Part shown: piece by piece, positions 13,821 through 21,570 of the stretch
Layout: each line of letters starts with the position of its first letter
Position numbering within the stretch: position 1 is the first letter of the stretch
Source: Methanoregula sp.
GTDB lineage: Archaea; Halobacteriota; Methanomicrobia; Methanomicrobiales; Methanospirillaceae
Length of the DNA stretch: 25,782 bases
Reading direction: 5' to 3'
Assembly: GCA_023228295.1 (NCBI GenBank)
Contig: JALOBP010000042.1
Coordinates: 1 to 25,782 of the forward strand
Translations under genes and position numbers: made by a program
Notes under the pieces: model-generated
Seen by the model: only the letters and a program-made list of their open reading frames with translations
Databases searched by the model: none
What the model was told of the DNA's origin: nothing

Positions 13821-13922
13821 TGCAGAACGTGTGCGTATATCAGATGTTATTACGACCAACGGGAGTAATAATATGGGTGGAGACTTTTGCAAAAGCCGTA
13901 ACCTGATATACGCTGTTAGCTG
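13821..13922. repeat. attC-like element C
   Basis: Outer boxes are TGCAGAAC (13821-13828) and GTTAGCTG (13915-13922). Inner arms are GCGTATATCAG (13833-13843) and CTGATATACGC (13903-13913). Inside are hairpin TTATTAC...GTAATAA and the segment ATGGGTGGAG-ACTTTTGCAAAAG-CCGTAACC, which recurs in D, G and H. Confidence 0.8.
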
Positions 13923-13984
13923 ATGTCTATGTTTTTCTTTCTGTTTGCGAAGCAAACCACTTTTAAAAAGAATTAAATTTTGTT

Positions 13985-14587
13985 TTATTTATTTATTTTA
14001 ATTTGTTCTAAAAGCTGTGGTAACAATGAATCAACTTTATCTCTAAAATTTTGTTTAATGAAAATATTTAGTTCATTTGTTCTTTCTTCTTTCCATACGT
14101 CTAGATCTTTTTCAGTTTTAATCAATGAACTATTGGGTAAAATGTTAACGTTGTATACTGGAAAATCGTAAAGTTCTTGAATATTTTTTTCTAAATTTTT
14201 ATCTATAGAGTATGTTATTCTAACATTACCAAGAGATTCAAAAAGTTCACGTTGCAATTTAGAGAATTCAGGTATCATACCCAACATGCGTTTATTTTCT
14301 TCAATCGCAAATTCTATAATTTTTGGATCACCTGATAGATATTTATAATGAAAATCATAATATTCAGTAAGTATTTTTGCCTCAGCGATTGTTTGTAAAC
14401 TTTGTATTAGCTGTCTCTTGATGCCTGCTATTTCAGAATAACTTTTTTCCCTAAGCTCTATTTGTCTTTGGGTTTTATATAGATTTTTTGAGTATTTATA
14501 GGTGAGAAATGAACCAACAATAACACCAACGATTGGCAGTAAGCTAATTAATATCGTTATGAGAATAGACTTATATTTATCTTTCAT
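13985..14587 (-). CDS. single-pass membrane protein of unknown function, cassette cargo
   Basis: A 200-aa protein with one membrane segment near the N-terminus (ILITILISLLPIVGVIVGSFLTYKY, about residues 8-32), followed by a long, mostly helical, charged region (NLYKTQRQIELREKSYSEIAG, IIEFAIEENKRMLG, ELFESLGNVRITYS). The pattern suggests a coiled-coil or four-helix bundle attached to the membrane. I do not recognise a family. It is the only gene of its cassette; both ends of the gene lie within about 70 nt of the cassette boxes. The flanks form inverted repeats: AAAAAGAATTAAATTTTG near 13965 pairs with a copy near 14604. Confidence 0.65.
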   Translation of the reverse strand: MKDKYKSILITILISLLPIVGVIVGSFLTYKYSKNLYKTQRQIELREKSYSEIAGIKRQLIQSLQTIAEAKILTEYYDFHYKYLSGDPKIIEFAIEENKRMLGMIPEFSKLQRELFESLGNVRITYSIDKNLEKNIQELYDFPVYNVNILPNSSLIKTEKDLDVWKEERTNELNIFIKQNFRDKVDSLLPQLLEQIKINK

Positions 14588-14658
14588 ATTTTTAAATAAA
14601 AAACAAAATTTAATTCTTTTTAGGAGGAGGCGTTAGCCGAAAAGAAAAACATATATTT

Positions 14659-14763
14659 CAGCTAACGTCCGCGTATATCTGATGTTTTGCGGAGCGTAGC
14701 GGAGCAAAATATGGGTGGAGGCTCGCCGGAGGCGAACCGTAACCAGATATACGCTGTTAGCTG
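14659..14763. repeat. attC-like element D
   Basis: Outer boxes CAGCTAAC (14659-14666) and GTTAGCTG (14756-14763) are perfect complements. Inner arms GCGTATATCTG (14671-14681) and CAGATATACGC (14744-14754) are also perfect. Inside are hairpin TTTTGC...GCAAAA and ATGGGTGGAG-GCTCGCC-GGA-GGCGA...CCGTAACC. Confidence 0.85.
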
Positions 14764-14827
14764 ATGTATTCCTTTTCTTTTCCGACGATAGTCGGTTGTT
14801 TTAAAAAATTTTCAAATTTCTTTTTTC

Positions 14828-14882
14828 GTTTTGGGCGAAGGGCAGAGGGGAATTAAAGGGGTGAATGCCCGTAGCCCAAAAC
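14828..14882. repeat. G-loop hairpin ii
   Basis: GTTTTGGGC pairs with GCCCAAAAC and, inside that, GGGCA pairs with TGCCC. The loop is GAGGGG-N7-GGGGTGAA. It begins 72 nt after the GTT box of element D. A near-copy is at 22268-22319. Confidence 0.8.
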
Positions 14883-14893
14883 ACATTATTTCT

Positions 14894-14953
14894 TTTTCGT
14901 TTGAGGGAGGGGTAAGAGGGGAACAAAAGGGGTGAATTGCCCCGACCGAAAAC
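14894..14953. repeat. G-loop hairpin iii
   Basis: TTTTCG pairs with CGAAAA and GGGG with CCCC around a loop GAGGGG-N7-GGGGTGAA. It lies just past the stop of the SLATT gene (minus strand), so it may also serve as that operon's terminator. Confidence 0.65.
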
Positions 14954-14959
14954 TTCTTT

Positions 14960-15508
14960 TTATATCTTTGATTTTAATTCTTGTGGCAAAAACTGGTCTA
15001 TTTCTTCGTCGCTAAAAGTTAATTCTTCGTTTATTTTTAAAGCCTTCTGTGCCTTACGGTAGGCTTTTGTACTTGTAATTGGTGCAAATTTATAAATCAT
15101 TTTAAGTTCTTCAGTAAGATTATCTCTTCTCGAAATAATAGTTTCATCACTGATTTTTTGGGTGAGTAAATCCGCCATTAAATTTACATATTTTTCTCTA
15201 ACATACCACAGTTCTTTAGCGATTTGACGATGTTTTTCTGCTTCTGTTTCTGGATTAAAGCTAAGTTGAAAAATTATAAAAGCTAGGGTAAGTGCGGATA
15301 GAGTGGCACTGATATAGATTAAGATATCTTGATTTGTAATTATCGTGCTAACCAAGGTTCCAGAGGTCAATGTTGTTAAAATGATGTTTACCCATTTTAT
15401 TGCTATTGTGCGACAACTATAAATTTCTGCATTTTTTTCATGCGTTTTATGTGAATAAACAACTCGTCCAAATGATTCCCTGATGACTTGTAGATTAGTT
15501 TTATCCAT
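14960..15508 (-). CDS. SLATT-type two-TM membrane effector
   Basis: A 182-aa protein with two hydrophobic segments, about residues 33-56 (TIAIKWVNIILTTLTSGTLV) and 61-84 (DILIYISATLSALTLAFIIF), followed by a long cytoplasmic helical region (AEKHRQIAKELWYVREKYVNLM, RRDNLTEELKMIYKFAPITSTKAYRKAQ). Two TMs plus the SKTAYRRAQ-like end and YSHKTHEKNAEIY start are the SLATT (SMODS and SLOG associating 2TM effector) pattern. In CBASS-like systems such proteins are thought to form pores when a cyclic oligonucleotide binds. It starts 4 nt after the CD-NTase gene, as the last gene of the operon. The family call rests on pattern and neighbour. Confidence 0.8.
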   Translation of the reverse strand: MDKTNLQVIRESFGRVVYSHKTHEKNAEIYSCRTIAIKWVNIILTTLTSGTLVSTIITNQDILIYISATLSALTLAFIIFQLSFNPETEAEKHRQIAKELWYVREKYVNLMADLLTQKISDETIISRRDNLTEELKMIYKFAPITSTKAYRKAQKALKINEELTFSDEEIDQFLPQELKSKI

Positions 15509-15512
15509 AAAA

Positions 15513-16766
15513 TTACTTGATGTTTATAAAAAATTTTCCACTTCTTGCGACGCATGCATTATTCTGGATAATAAAACATTCAACCCAGTGTTTTCCTTTA
15601 TATTTTGTGTGTTCCCATTGGATTTGGCTTCCGAGAAAAAATTTACCTCTTAAATCTCCTGCCTGTCGTGCCGCATTCCCCGTATTTACTACTTGCCAGT
15701 AGTATTGAAAATTATTACTGGCGTTAGTATTTGCTATAAATTTTAATTGTAATCCTGTGGACAAGGATCTTCCGTCAGAATTTATTCCGCCTAATTTTGT
15801 GGTTTTTGCTTCGTTATAAATATAAGTATCTATTCCTAATCTATAACCATTTGAAAAAGGCCATTTTAAAACTTCGCAATGTGAATAATCAGCTAAGGAT
15901 TGCTCTGTATTATTTGGAATTGTTATATTTTTTTCGAGGGTAGCAGGAAAATCATCCCCGAAAATTTTTCGCCACTCGGCAACTGCTTCGTTTAATTTTT
16001 CGTCTTCTTCAAAATCGGTTGCTTTATTTGCTCTGCTTGAGGCTGTGGTAAGGTGACTTTTTATATTTTCATCACTTGTTGTGCTGTGAAAATAATCAAA
16101 AAATGATTTGATTATTTCCGAATATTTTTTTTCTGAGCAATCATTGGAAGAAAAGAAATCTAAAATGCTATTTTCAATCTGATAAGATTTTAGTTTTACT
16201 GTACAATTTTCCGACCATTTTTTAATCATGCGAATTAAAGCTTTTGTTTTTCCAGTATTTGTATCAGAATCTTTAATTTTTTTTATTTCTGACCGAGGAT
16301 CCCATTGTTCCCAAGAACCACTATTTTCAGAATTAGGAATTTTAAAAGTTCCATCTTCGTTTTCCCATGCAGGTAACAGTTCAACATTATGTTTTGTGTC
16401 TGCAAACTCTAAAACAACAACTTTTCCAAATGCCTTGCCTGGGGTATCTGGGTATTTTTCTTCCAGTATTTTTTTAATATCCTGTAATAACTGTGATTGG
16501 CAATTTGATTCGTTATCATCGTATTGGCTAAATTTTTCTGACGGCATAATAAAAATGACGTCGATATCTCTTGCTGGTCTTATATTCGTTTGTTTGCCAT
16601 ACGATCCAATTAATAGTTTTGTACTGCCGTTGTATTCAATTGTTGGATAATAATAATCATGAAGTTTCTTGCAAATCCCAGTGTGTTTTATAATAGCATC
16701 TTCTCGTTGCGAGGATGTTAGCTTGATGTTTTCGTGAAATTTTAAAAATTGCTCTTCAATGCTCAT
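15513..16766 (-). CDS. CD-NTase (SMODS) signalling nucleotidyltransferase of CBASS type
   Basis: A 417-aa cGAS/DncV-like enzyme expected to make a cyclic oligonucleotide on phage infection. The Pol-beta NTase core is clear: GSYGKQTNIRPARDIDVIFIM with GSY at residues 54-56 and metal-binding Asp67 and Asp69; the third acidic position is in HNVELLPAW (Glu129, where Asp is more common). A PAW/WDP motif (EQWDPRSEIKKI) and a helical central region follow. The C-terminal about 120 residues (RLGIDTYIYNEAK, FQYYWQVVNTGNAAR, IQWEHTKYKGKHWVECFIIQNN) resemble the AGS-C sensor domain that accompanies many SMODS proteins. It lies 2 nt after the restriction endonuclease gene and 4 nt before the SLATT effector, so it is a minimal CBASS pair built into an R-M operon. 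Confidence 0.85.
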   Translation of the reverse strand: MSIEEQFLKFHENIKLTSSQREDAIIKHTGICKKLHDYYYPTIEYNGSTKLLIGSYGKQTNIRPARDIDVIFIMPSEKFSQYDDNESNCQSQLLQDIKKILEEKYPDTPGKAFGKVVVLEFADTKHNVELLPAWENEDGTFKIPNSENSGSWEQWDPRSEIKKIKDSDTNTGKTKALIRMIKKWSENCTVKLKSYQIENSILDFFSSNDCSEKKYSEIIKSFFDYFHSTTSDENIKSHLTTASSRANKATDFEEDEKLNEAVAEWRKIFGDDFPATLEKNITIPNNTEQSLADYSHCEVLKWPFSNGYRLGIDTYIYNEAKTTKLGGINSDGRSLSTGLQLKFIANTNASNNFQYYWQVVNTGNAARQAGDLRGKFFLGSQIQWEHTKYKGKHWVECFIIQNNACVARSGKFFINIK

Positions 16767-16768
16767 AG

Positions 16769-17509
16769 CTATTTCTTTTTATTTTGTCTGTTGTAAGCCG
16801 CGATAATCTTGTCTAATAATTCCTTTGGCTTAGCTTCGTATTTTGCAAATTCTTTTATGTTATCGTGATTCAGATGAAGTTGTCCCTCTCCGACATTCCC
16901 TCTGTGCTGACCTTTTGAATAATATTTATTTTTCTCCACCTCTTTTGAAGAAAATACCCAATATTTAATTGTATCTCGCCAAACAGCAACCCAAACAAAG
17001 ACATCACAATGTCCAGGTTTTATCTGCTGGAAATTCATATCAAATGGTTTTTTTGAATTCCACGCGAGAGCTTTAATATAAAGGGGATCGTCACTTTTTG
17101 CATCAACTGCCCGAGAAGCTTTTACTTCTATTTTGATAGTATTTTTTCCGTGTTTATAGAAAAAATCATACTCATTATCAAAGTCTGGGCATTCTTTTTT
17201 TGTTGGTTTTTTCATTTCAGGAACAATGGCGTGAATATGTGATTGTGCCCAAGTAATTCCAAAACCTGTCGGAGAGCCGTATTTCTCAAAAATATGTAAG
17301 TATTCATTTCTGGCTATATATTCTTCCCTAATTTTTAAATAATCATCAAGAGTTATTTTATCGAGACCAAGTAAATTTGAAATAATGTACTCATATTCGT
17401 TAAATGGATAAACTGACATTAATTCTTTCAGTCTATCTTTTAATTTTTCCCTATCATTAGCTGGCAATTGACCAAGTAATTTTTCTAAATTTGCTTTTAA
17501 GATTTCCAT
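16769..17509 (-). CDS. PD-(D/E)XK restriction endonuclease
   Basis: A 246-aa protein with a probable nuclease core: YDFFYKHGKNTIKIEVKASRAVD, giving Asp115, then Glu128-Val-Lys130 as the ExK pair. A CPDF stretch precedes it. The N-terminal 70 residues are helical (LEKLLGQLPANDREKLKDRLKEL). After the core come HCDVFVWVAVWRDTIKYWVFSSKEV and GNVGEGQLHLNHDNIKEF, which fit the strands and helices of a type II restriction fold. It lies directly between the methyltransferase (3 nt gap) and the CD-NTase (2 nt gap). I infer it is the endonuclease partner of the methyltransferase; recognition sequence unknown. Confidence 0.75.
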   Translation of the reverse strand: MEILKANLEKLLGQLPANDREKLKDRLKELMSVYPFNEYEYIISNLLGLDKITLDDYLKIREEYIARNEYLHIFEKYGSPTGFGITWAQSHIHAIVPEMKKPTKKECPDFDNEYDFFYKHGKNTIKIEVKASRAVDAKSDDPLYIKALAWNSKKPFDMNFQQIKPGHCDVFVWVAVWRDTIKYWVFSSKEVEKNKYYSKGQHRGNVGEGQLHLNHDNIKEFAKYEAKPKELLDKIIAAYNRQNKKK

Positions 17510-17512
17510 ACA

Positions 17513-19474
17513 TTATTTGTTAAAATTTTTAATGTGATTTATTTCCTCTGGTGAGAGAGGGTATTGATTCATAATATAATCATCTAATACGCAAAACTTA
17601 TCATTTTTTTCTATAGTTTCGTCTACTAACTTAATAATATCGTTAAAAGTTTTTTTGCTCCATATGGGTAGGGGCATTTGTTCAATATGGCTTCGCAAAA
17701 CCTTTATGCTTGAAAACTTCTTTTGAAATATAAATTGGTAGAGAGAGGAATTTAACAGGGCGGCAATAACTTTGATCGGATAGTTCGGAATGCTGGGAAT
17801 TACAATGTTGGCGCTGTTCAGCGTTAGTTTTTGTTTATTATCATACGCAAAAACCAGATATTTGGAAATGAATCTGTAAATAAGTTTTTCTTTCGCTCGA
17901 TATTTTTCAATCGGCGCGACTTGCTGAAATTTTTCAGGCGTAAAATGTATATAATTTGACGATTTGCTCAAAACAAATTTTTCAACATCCTTCCCTTTGA
18001 AAATTTCCTCAAATCCCTTTCGCTGTTCGTCATCTATGTATGCCTTATTGTTTCCCGTAACAATACCTAAAGCCCAATCAGCTTGTCCAGATAGTGTCGT
18101 GTGATGGACATTGTAAATTTTATCAATTATTCCGGTATCAATGCCGTTTGCGTGTATATCAAAAATATAATCAATGTTGTTTTTCCACTTTGATTGTTTG
18201 GCGGTATATGTTTCGTTTTCTTTGCAAATTTCTATCCGTCCGTTTTCTTTTTCGCTTTTTTCTAAATCAAGCCTAATAACAGGTGTAAATACGTTTTTGA
18301 AAACACGACTAAGATAAGAAACTTTTTTAATGTGAGTATTTTTTAAGATTATTTCCCGAATATCTTTATGTGTTTTTACATTAAGGATTGATTCAGGGAG
18401 AATAAACGAAATTACACCACCATTGCGAAGTAAATCAATACTCTTTTTTATAAAATAAGAAAAAGATTCAAGTGATGTAATGTTAGGAAAAGAGGTTTTG
18501 AGACGATCTATATCCGATTTGGAAAAATGCACTCCCCAAGGTGGATTTGTCGCAATAACATCAAAATCTCGGATGTTTTCATCGTTCAGACTGAATAAAT
18601 CGTAATTTCCAATTTCAAAAAGAGTGTTTTTGCAGACTATGTTTGGAGAAAAAACTTGATCTTTGTATTTTATCAATATATTTAATCTGGCAATCCTGAC
18701 TGCGATTTCATCAATATCAACGCCATAAATATTTTTTGGATTTTCAACCACTTCCGAAAACGCCAGCAAAAATTGGCCTGTTCCACAACATGGATCAAAT
18801 ACTTTGGAATCTTTTTTTGCGTAGTCCTTTATTATTTCATTAACAATTATTTCTGGAGTGTAATATGAACCGCCTTGAGATTTTGTTCCTTCAGCTAGTA
18901 GTGATTGATAAAGAAACCCCAGTGAGTCGCGTTGTTTTGGGATAACGCAGTTTAATAAAAATGAGTAATCAGATTTTATGCTATTTGTTTTAACTTCGGA
19001 TAGCCACGCTGTTATTTCTTCGCCGATTTGTCGATTGATAAAGGTAAAATTTCGCTTGATTAAATCCTGAACAGTGATGTCCGAAATCAGTTTTTCTTTT
19101 TGAAGTAAATTTAGGCTCAATAATAAGAGCGATAGAGAAATATTGATATTATTTTCGGATACAAAATTTATAATTTTAGTTATATCGTCAACCTTAACTC
19201 CGTCTTGTAAATATTCGTCGGGTATAAAGGTTCTTTCGACTTTGGACTTGTTAGCTCGTCCATTTAATTTGTTTAGATCGCCATTTGTAATGTTGTTTTT
19301 TACATTTTCTATATCTGACAAGTGGAAAAAATATCTTCTATCATTAGTATATGTTTGTAGATGACCGCATTTGACCCAGTTTCTTACTGTTGCAGTTGAA
19401 ATACCTAAAAATGAGGCCGCCTTTTCAAGGTCTATGACGTTTTTTGCGTTAATTGATGCGGTTAATTCTTGCAT
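17513..19474 (-). CDS. HTH-fused N6-adenine DNA methyltransferase, first gene of the R-M/CBASS operon
   Basis: A 653-aa protein. Residues 14-58 form a MerR/excisionase-like helix-turn-helix (DLEKAASFLGISTATVRNWVKCGHLQT, then RRYFFHLSDIE). A helical region leads to a gamma-class methyltransferase: GGSYYTPEIIVNEII at 201-215, AdoMet motif I FDPCCGTGQFLLAF at 226-239, GVDIDEIAVRIARLN at 251-265, and catalytic motif IV NPPW at 310-313. The remaining C-terminal half would be the target-recognition domain. There is no nuclease motif in this protein, and the next gene supplies one. The N-terminal HTH could let it control its own operon. It opens the operon; a TATAAT box lies 25 nt upstream and no Shine-Dalgarno site is visible. 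Confidence 0.88.
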   Translation of the reverse strand: MQELTASINAKNVIDLEKAASFLGISTATVRNWVKCGHLQTYTNDRRYFFHLSDIENVKNNITNGDLNKLNGRANKSKVERTFIPDEYLQDGVKVDDITKIINFVSENNINISLSLLLLSLNLLQKEKLISDITVQDLIKRNFTFINRQIGEEITAWLSEVKTNSIKSDYSFLLNCVIPKQRDSLGFLYQSLLAEGTKSQGGSYYTPEIIVNEIIKDYAKKDSKVFDPCCGTGQFLLAFSEVVENPKNIYGVDIDEIAVRIARLNILIKYKDQVFSPNIVCKNTLFEIGNYDLFSLNDENIRDFDVIATNPPWGVHFSKSDIDRLKTSFPNITSLESFSYFIKKSIDLLRNGGVISFILPESILNVKTHKDIREIILKNTHIKKVSYLSRVFKNVFTPVIRLDLEKSEKENGRIEICKENETYTAKQSKWKNNIDYIFDIHANGIDTGIIDKIYNVHHTTLSGQADWALGIVTGNNKAYIDDEQRKGFEEIFKGKDVEKFVLSKSSNYIHFTPEKFQQVAPIEKYRAKEKLIYRFISKYLVFAYDNKQKLTLNSANIVIPSIPNYPIKVIAALLNSSLYQFIFQKKFSSIKVLRSHIEQMPLPIWSKKTFNDIIKLVDETIEKNDKFCVLDDYIMNQYPLSPEEINHIKNFNK

Positions 19475-19499
19475 GTTAAGATTTGTCTTTTATGCGTTT

Positions 19500-19505
19500 A
19501 TTATA
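19500..19505 (-). promoter_or_regulatory. -10 box upstream of the methyltransferase gene
   Basis: On the minus strand TATAAT lies 25 nt before the ATG. A TTTATT sequence 17 nt further upstream is a poor -35 box, so the promoter may be weak or activator-dependent. It shows that the cassette carries its own expression signal. Confidence 0.45.
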
Positions 19506-19521
19506 TCGTGTTTCCCCTTAT

Positions 19522-19652
19522 AAATAAATCGTTTTCGGAGCGGAGCGGAGAAAACACCTTATTCCCCTATATAATTAAAGAAAAAGAAATTTGAAAATTT
19601 TTTAAAACAATTGGGCGATAGCCCAAAAAAGAAAAGGAATATTTCAGCTAAC
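19522..19652. repeat. 131-nt conserved cassette end, copy 1
   Basis: Starts AAATAAATCGTTTTCGGAGC and ends at the CAGCTAAC box of element E. It equals 23310-23440 in length and differs at about four positions, although the genes beside the two copies are unrelated. Its last 70 nt are also complementary to the start of the same cassette after 14756. Confidence 0.85.
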
Positions 19653-19825
19653 GTTTCGGCACATGCGAAGTTGCGCCGTGGTTTAATTGATTACTTTGTT
19701 AATATCGCTCACTTGATTATATCACTAAACTTGCCATATCGTCAGCGCAATTTGGGTGAGGAAATTTTTCATTCCTTGTTGTTTTACTGGGAAAAATTTC
19801 TGAACCGCATGTGCCGTGTTGTGCG
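19645..19825. repeat. attC-like element E
   Basis: Outer boxes are CAGCTAAC (19645-19652) and GTTGTGCG (19818-19825). Inner arms CGGCACATGCG (19657-19667) and CGCATGTGCCG (19806-19816) pair perfectly. Inside are TTGCGC...GCGCAA and GGGTGAGGAAATTTTTC...GAAAAATTTCTGAACC hairpins. Arm sequences differ from the other elements, but the plan is the same. Confidence 0.8.
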
Positions 19826-19896
19826 ATGTAAATTTTTTTATCTCGATTTTTATTGGGTTAAGCTTTGTTTTATTACTAAGAAAATTTGATTTTTTG

Positions 19897-19945
19897 TTTT
19901 TAAAAAATGGAAGAGGGGCAGGGGTGAATTCCATTTTTTTAAAAA
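19897..19945. repeat. G-loop hairpin iv
   Basis: TTTTTAAAAAATGGAA pairs with TTCCATTTTTTTAAAAA around loop GAGGGG-CA-GGGGTGAA. It begins 79 nt after the GTT box of element E. The rest of 19826-20065 holds no gene I can support; the SDR gene ends at 20066. Confidence 0.8.
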
Positions 19946-20065
19946 CTCCTCATTGAACTTTCTTCTACATTTATGTTTTCATCATAAACAACAATTACTT
20001 AGCATTGACTAATTTTTATATCACATTCGCCAGTTTCTGGATTAAAATATCTAATTTTTTATTTT

Positions 20066-20746
20066 TTATACTAATCTTCTACCTTTACGACTAATAGTAA
20101 TTTCGGTTATTTCTACCTGCTTTGGCAATCTTAATAAATATAAAACTATACTAGCTACATCACTAGGATTCATCCATTCTGTTGGATCTTCTATTTTCTT
20201 CCCGTAATCTTTTTCATGCATTTGTGTATTCATCCCACCACAGTGAACATATATCATTCTGCTTTTTGTTTTTGCTAACTCTAATCCAAGGTTATAAGAA
20301 CCACCCCTTAATCCATATTTAGTTGAAGTGTATGCTAGTTGATCATTAAATCCAGCTTTCAAATCTGCTGTTGTGCCAATATTTAATATATCCGCTTCAT
20401 TTTTTACAATGTTATCAAACAAGGAAGATAAGAAATATAACGGTGCGATAGTGTTTATTTTAAATGCTTTTTCAAATTTAGAATATGTAATTTTATTTAT
20501 CTTTTCCATGGCCACAATAGCAGCACAATTTATTATTGCATCAAAATCACTATGTTTTTCTTTTATTAAATTAATAGTATTATCAATATCTTTCTCTGTT
20601 GATAGATCACAGGCAATATTAATTACACCTGATATGTCACAAGCTGTTCTACTTACATTAATTACTTCTATTTTTTCACTTTTACATAGGCTGGCAATCG
20701 CCTTACCAAGACCATCACTAGCTCCTAATATAATCACTTTTTTCAT
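20066..20746 (-). CDS. short-chain dehydrogenase/reductase (SDR), cassette cargo
   Basis: A 226-aa classical SDR with a Rossmann fold. The N-terminal cofactor loop is ILGASDGLGKAIA, followed by VINVSRTA where a basic residue after the second strand suggests NADP(H). The NNAG equivalent is INCAAIV, the catalytic Ser position is within LNIGTTADL (Thr substitution), and YTSTK gives the Tyr-x3-Lys pair. The C-terminus (PSDVASIVLYLLRLPKQVEITEITI) is standard for the family. The substrate cannot be predicted. A GAGGGG run 6-7 nt upstream of the ATG may act as ribosome binding site. The cassette ends pair: TTGTGCGATGTAAATTTTT after 19818 is complementary to sequence before 20846. Confidence 0.85.
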   Translation of the reverse strand: MKKVIILGASDGLGKAIASLCKSEKIEVINVSRTACDISGVINIACDLSTEKDIDNTINLIKEKHSDFDAIINCAAIVAMEKINKITYSKFEKAFKINTIAPLYFLSSLFDNIVKNEADILNIGTTADLKAGFNDQLAYTSTKYGLRGGSYNLGLELAKTKSRMIYVHCGGMNTQMHEKDYGKKIEDPTEWMNPSDVASIVLYLLRLPKQVEITEITISRKGRRLV

Positions 20747-20931
20747 ATTTACCCCTCGTTAATTAATAAAAAATCAAATTTTCGTCCTTGTTTAAATCGC
20801 AAGTCTTGAAATTTCCACCAAGATAAAAAATTTATTTCGCTACAACGTTTGGGATATCTGAAGTTCAGTTGGAGTAATCTGTTAAAATTGTGCGGATGCA
20901 TTAGCAGATTACGGAAACTGAATCTGGGAGA

Positions 20932-21535
20932 GCGAGCGTTAAAAATAAAATATTTAATCTTTAATCTCGTATTCCCAGCCAGGTTGCCATGATTTAGTAT
21001 GACGCCAATCTTCCTCAATGGCTTGCTTCCAAGTTTTGCCTCTTAGAATTATATCTAAAGCTAGTTGCGGAGCTTGGTGGGCGACAATAGCAATGTGTTT
21101 CCCGTTATAGTTAGTTTTTAAATATTCACAAAATTCTCCAATTCGCTTTTCAACATCTTTGTAGCTTTCACCGTCAGGAAAAGGAGTGTCGATAAAATCA
21201 TTCATGTTATTTTTAAAAACTTTCGCTTCTTTCTGAGTGTGGTTGCCGTAGTTTGCTTCTCTAAGTCTTTTGTCGTGAATAATTTTATATTTGTCGCCAA
21301 AGCCAAGCTCTGCGGAATCAATTGATCGTTGTAAATCAGAACAAAAGACAACGTCAAATTTTTTATCCGCAACTAGCTGTCCGAGGTCTTTTGCTTGTTG
21401 TTTTCCAAGCTCGGACAACACTCCTGGCGCCCAACCGGTTGCTAAATCATGTTCGTTATCTGTAGTAGTGCCGTGTACAAAGTATGTGATTTTAATACTC
21501 ATAAGATTAAAGATTAAATATTTTATTTAGCTCGC
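20932..21535. repeat. inverted repeats framing the phosphatase-like gene
   Basis: 20932-20967 and 21504-21535 are inverted copies. Both have GCGAGC at the outer end and a perfect 25-nt AT-rich match (AAATAAAATATTTAATC...) inside. The left copy contains the last codons and stop of the gene, and the right one ends 1 nt before its start codon. Confidence 0.85.
20954..21502 (-). CDS. histidine phosphatase-like protein with altered RHG motif
   Basis: A 182-aa phosphoglycerate-mutase-like protein. The pattern of the histidine phosphatase superfamily is clear: an N-terminal ITYFVHGTTTDNE in place of the usual LVRHGET, GWAPGVLSELGKQQAKDLG, FDVVFCSDLQRSIDSAEL, LREANYGNHT, FPDGESYKDVEKRI, and the second His in HIAIVAHQAPQLALD. 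His10 is kept, but the Arg before it is Val, so phosphate binding may be changed or activity lost; I recall this VHGTT variant in other bacteria but cannot check. The gene is completely enclosed by inverted repeats inside attC-like element F. No obvious Shine-Dalgarno site is present. Confidence 0.8.
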   Translation of the reverse strand: MSIKITYFVHGTTTDNEHDLATGWAPGVLSELGKQQAKDLGQLVADKKFDVVFCSDLQRSIDSAELGFGDKYKIIHDKRLREANYGNHTQKEAKVFKNNMNDFIDTPFPDGESYKDVEKRIGEFCEYLKTNYNGKHIAIVAHQAPQLALDIILRGKTWKQAIEEDWRHTKSWQPGWEYEIKD

Positions 21536-21570
21536 GAACCAGATATCCCGTGTTATGTGAAGTGCTCGAT

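Larger units (their letters stand above)
20839..21559. repeat. attC-like element F, split by a gene
   Basis: The left half has GCTACAAC (20839-20846), arm GGGATATCTG (20851-20860), hairpin GTTCAGTT..GTAATCTG / CAGATTAC..AACTGAA, then GGGAGAGCGAGC. The right half has GCTCGCGAACC, arm CAGATATCCC (21540-21549) and box GTTATGTG (21552-21559). The halves are exactly what other elements carry side by side, but here about 600 nt with the phosphatase-like gene lie in the second hairpin's loop. Confidence 0.75.

Noticed and set aside
13408..13906. plus-strand frames over tRNA-Gln and the array edge (103 and 118 aa)
   Set aside because: They translate the GC-rich gene in another phase, its terminator, the tRNA and repeats; none has a plausible start.
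19611..19889. 92-aa plus-strand frame
   Set aside because: It runs straight through attC-like element E and hairpin sequence and has no ribosome site; it is an accidental frame.
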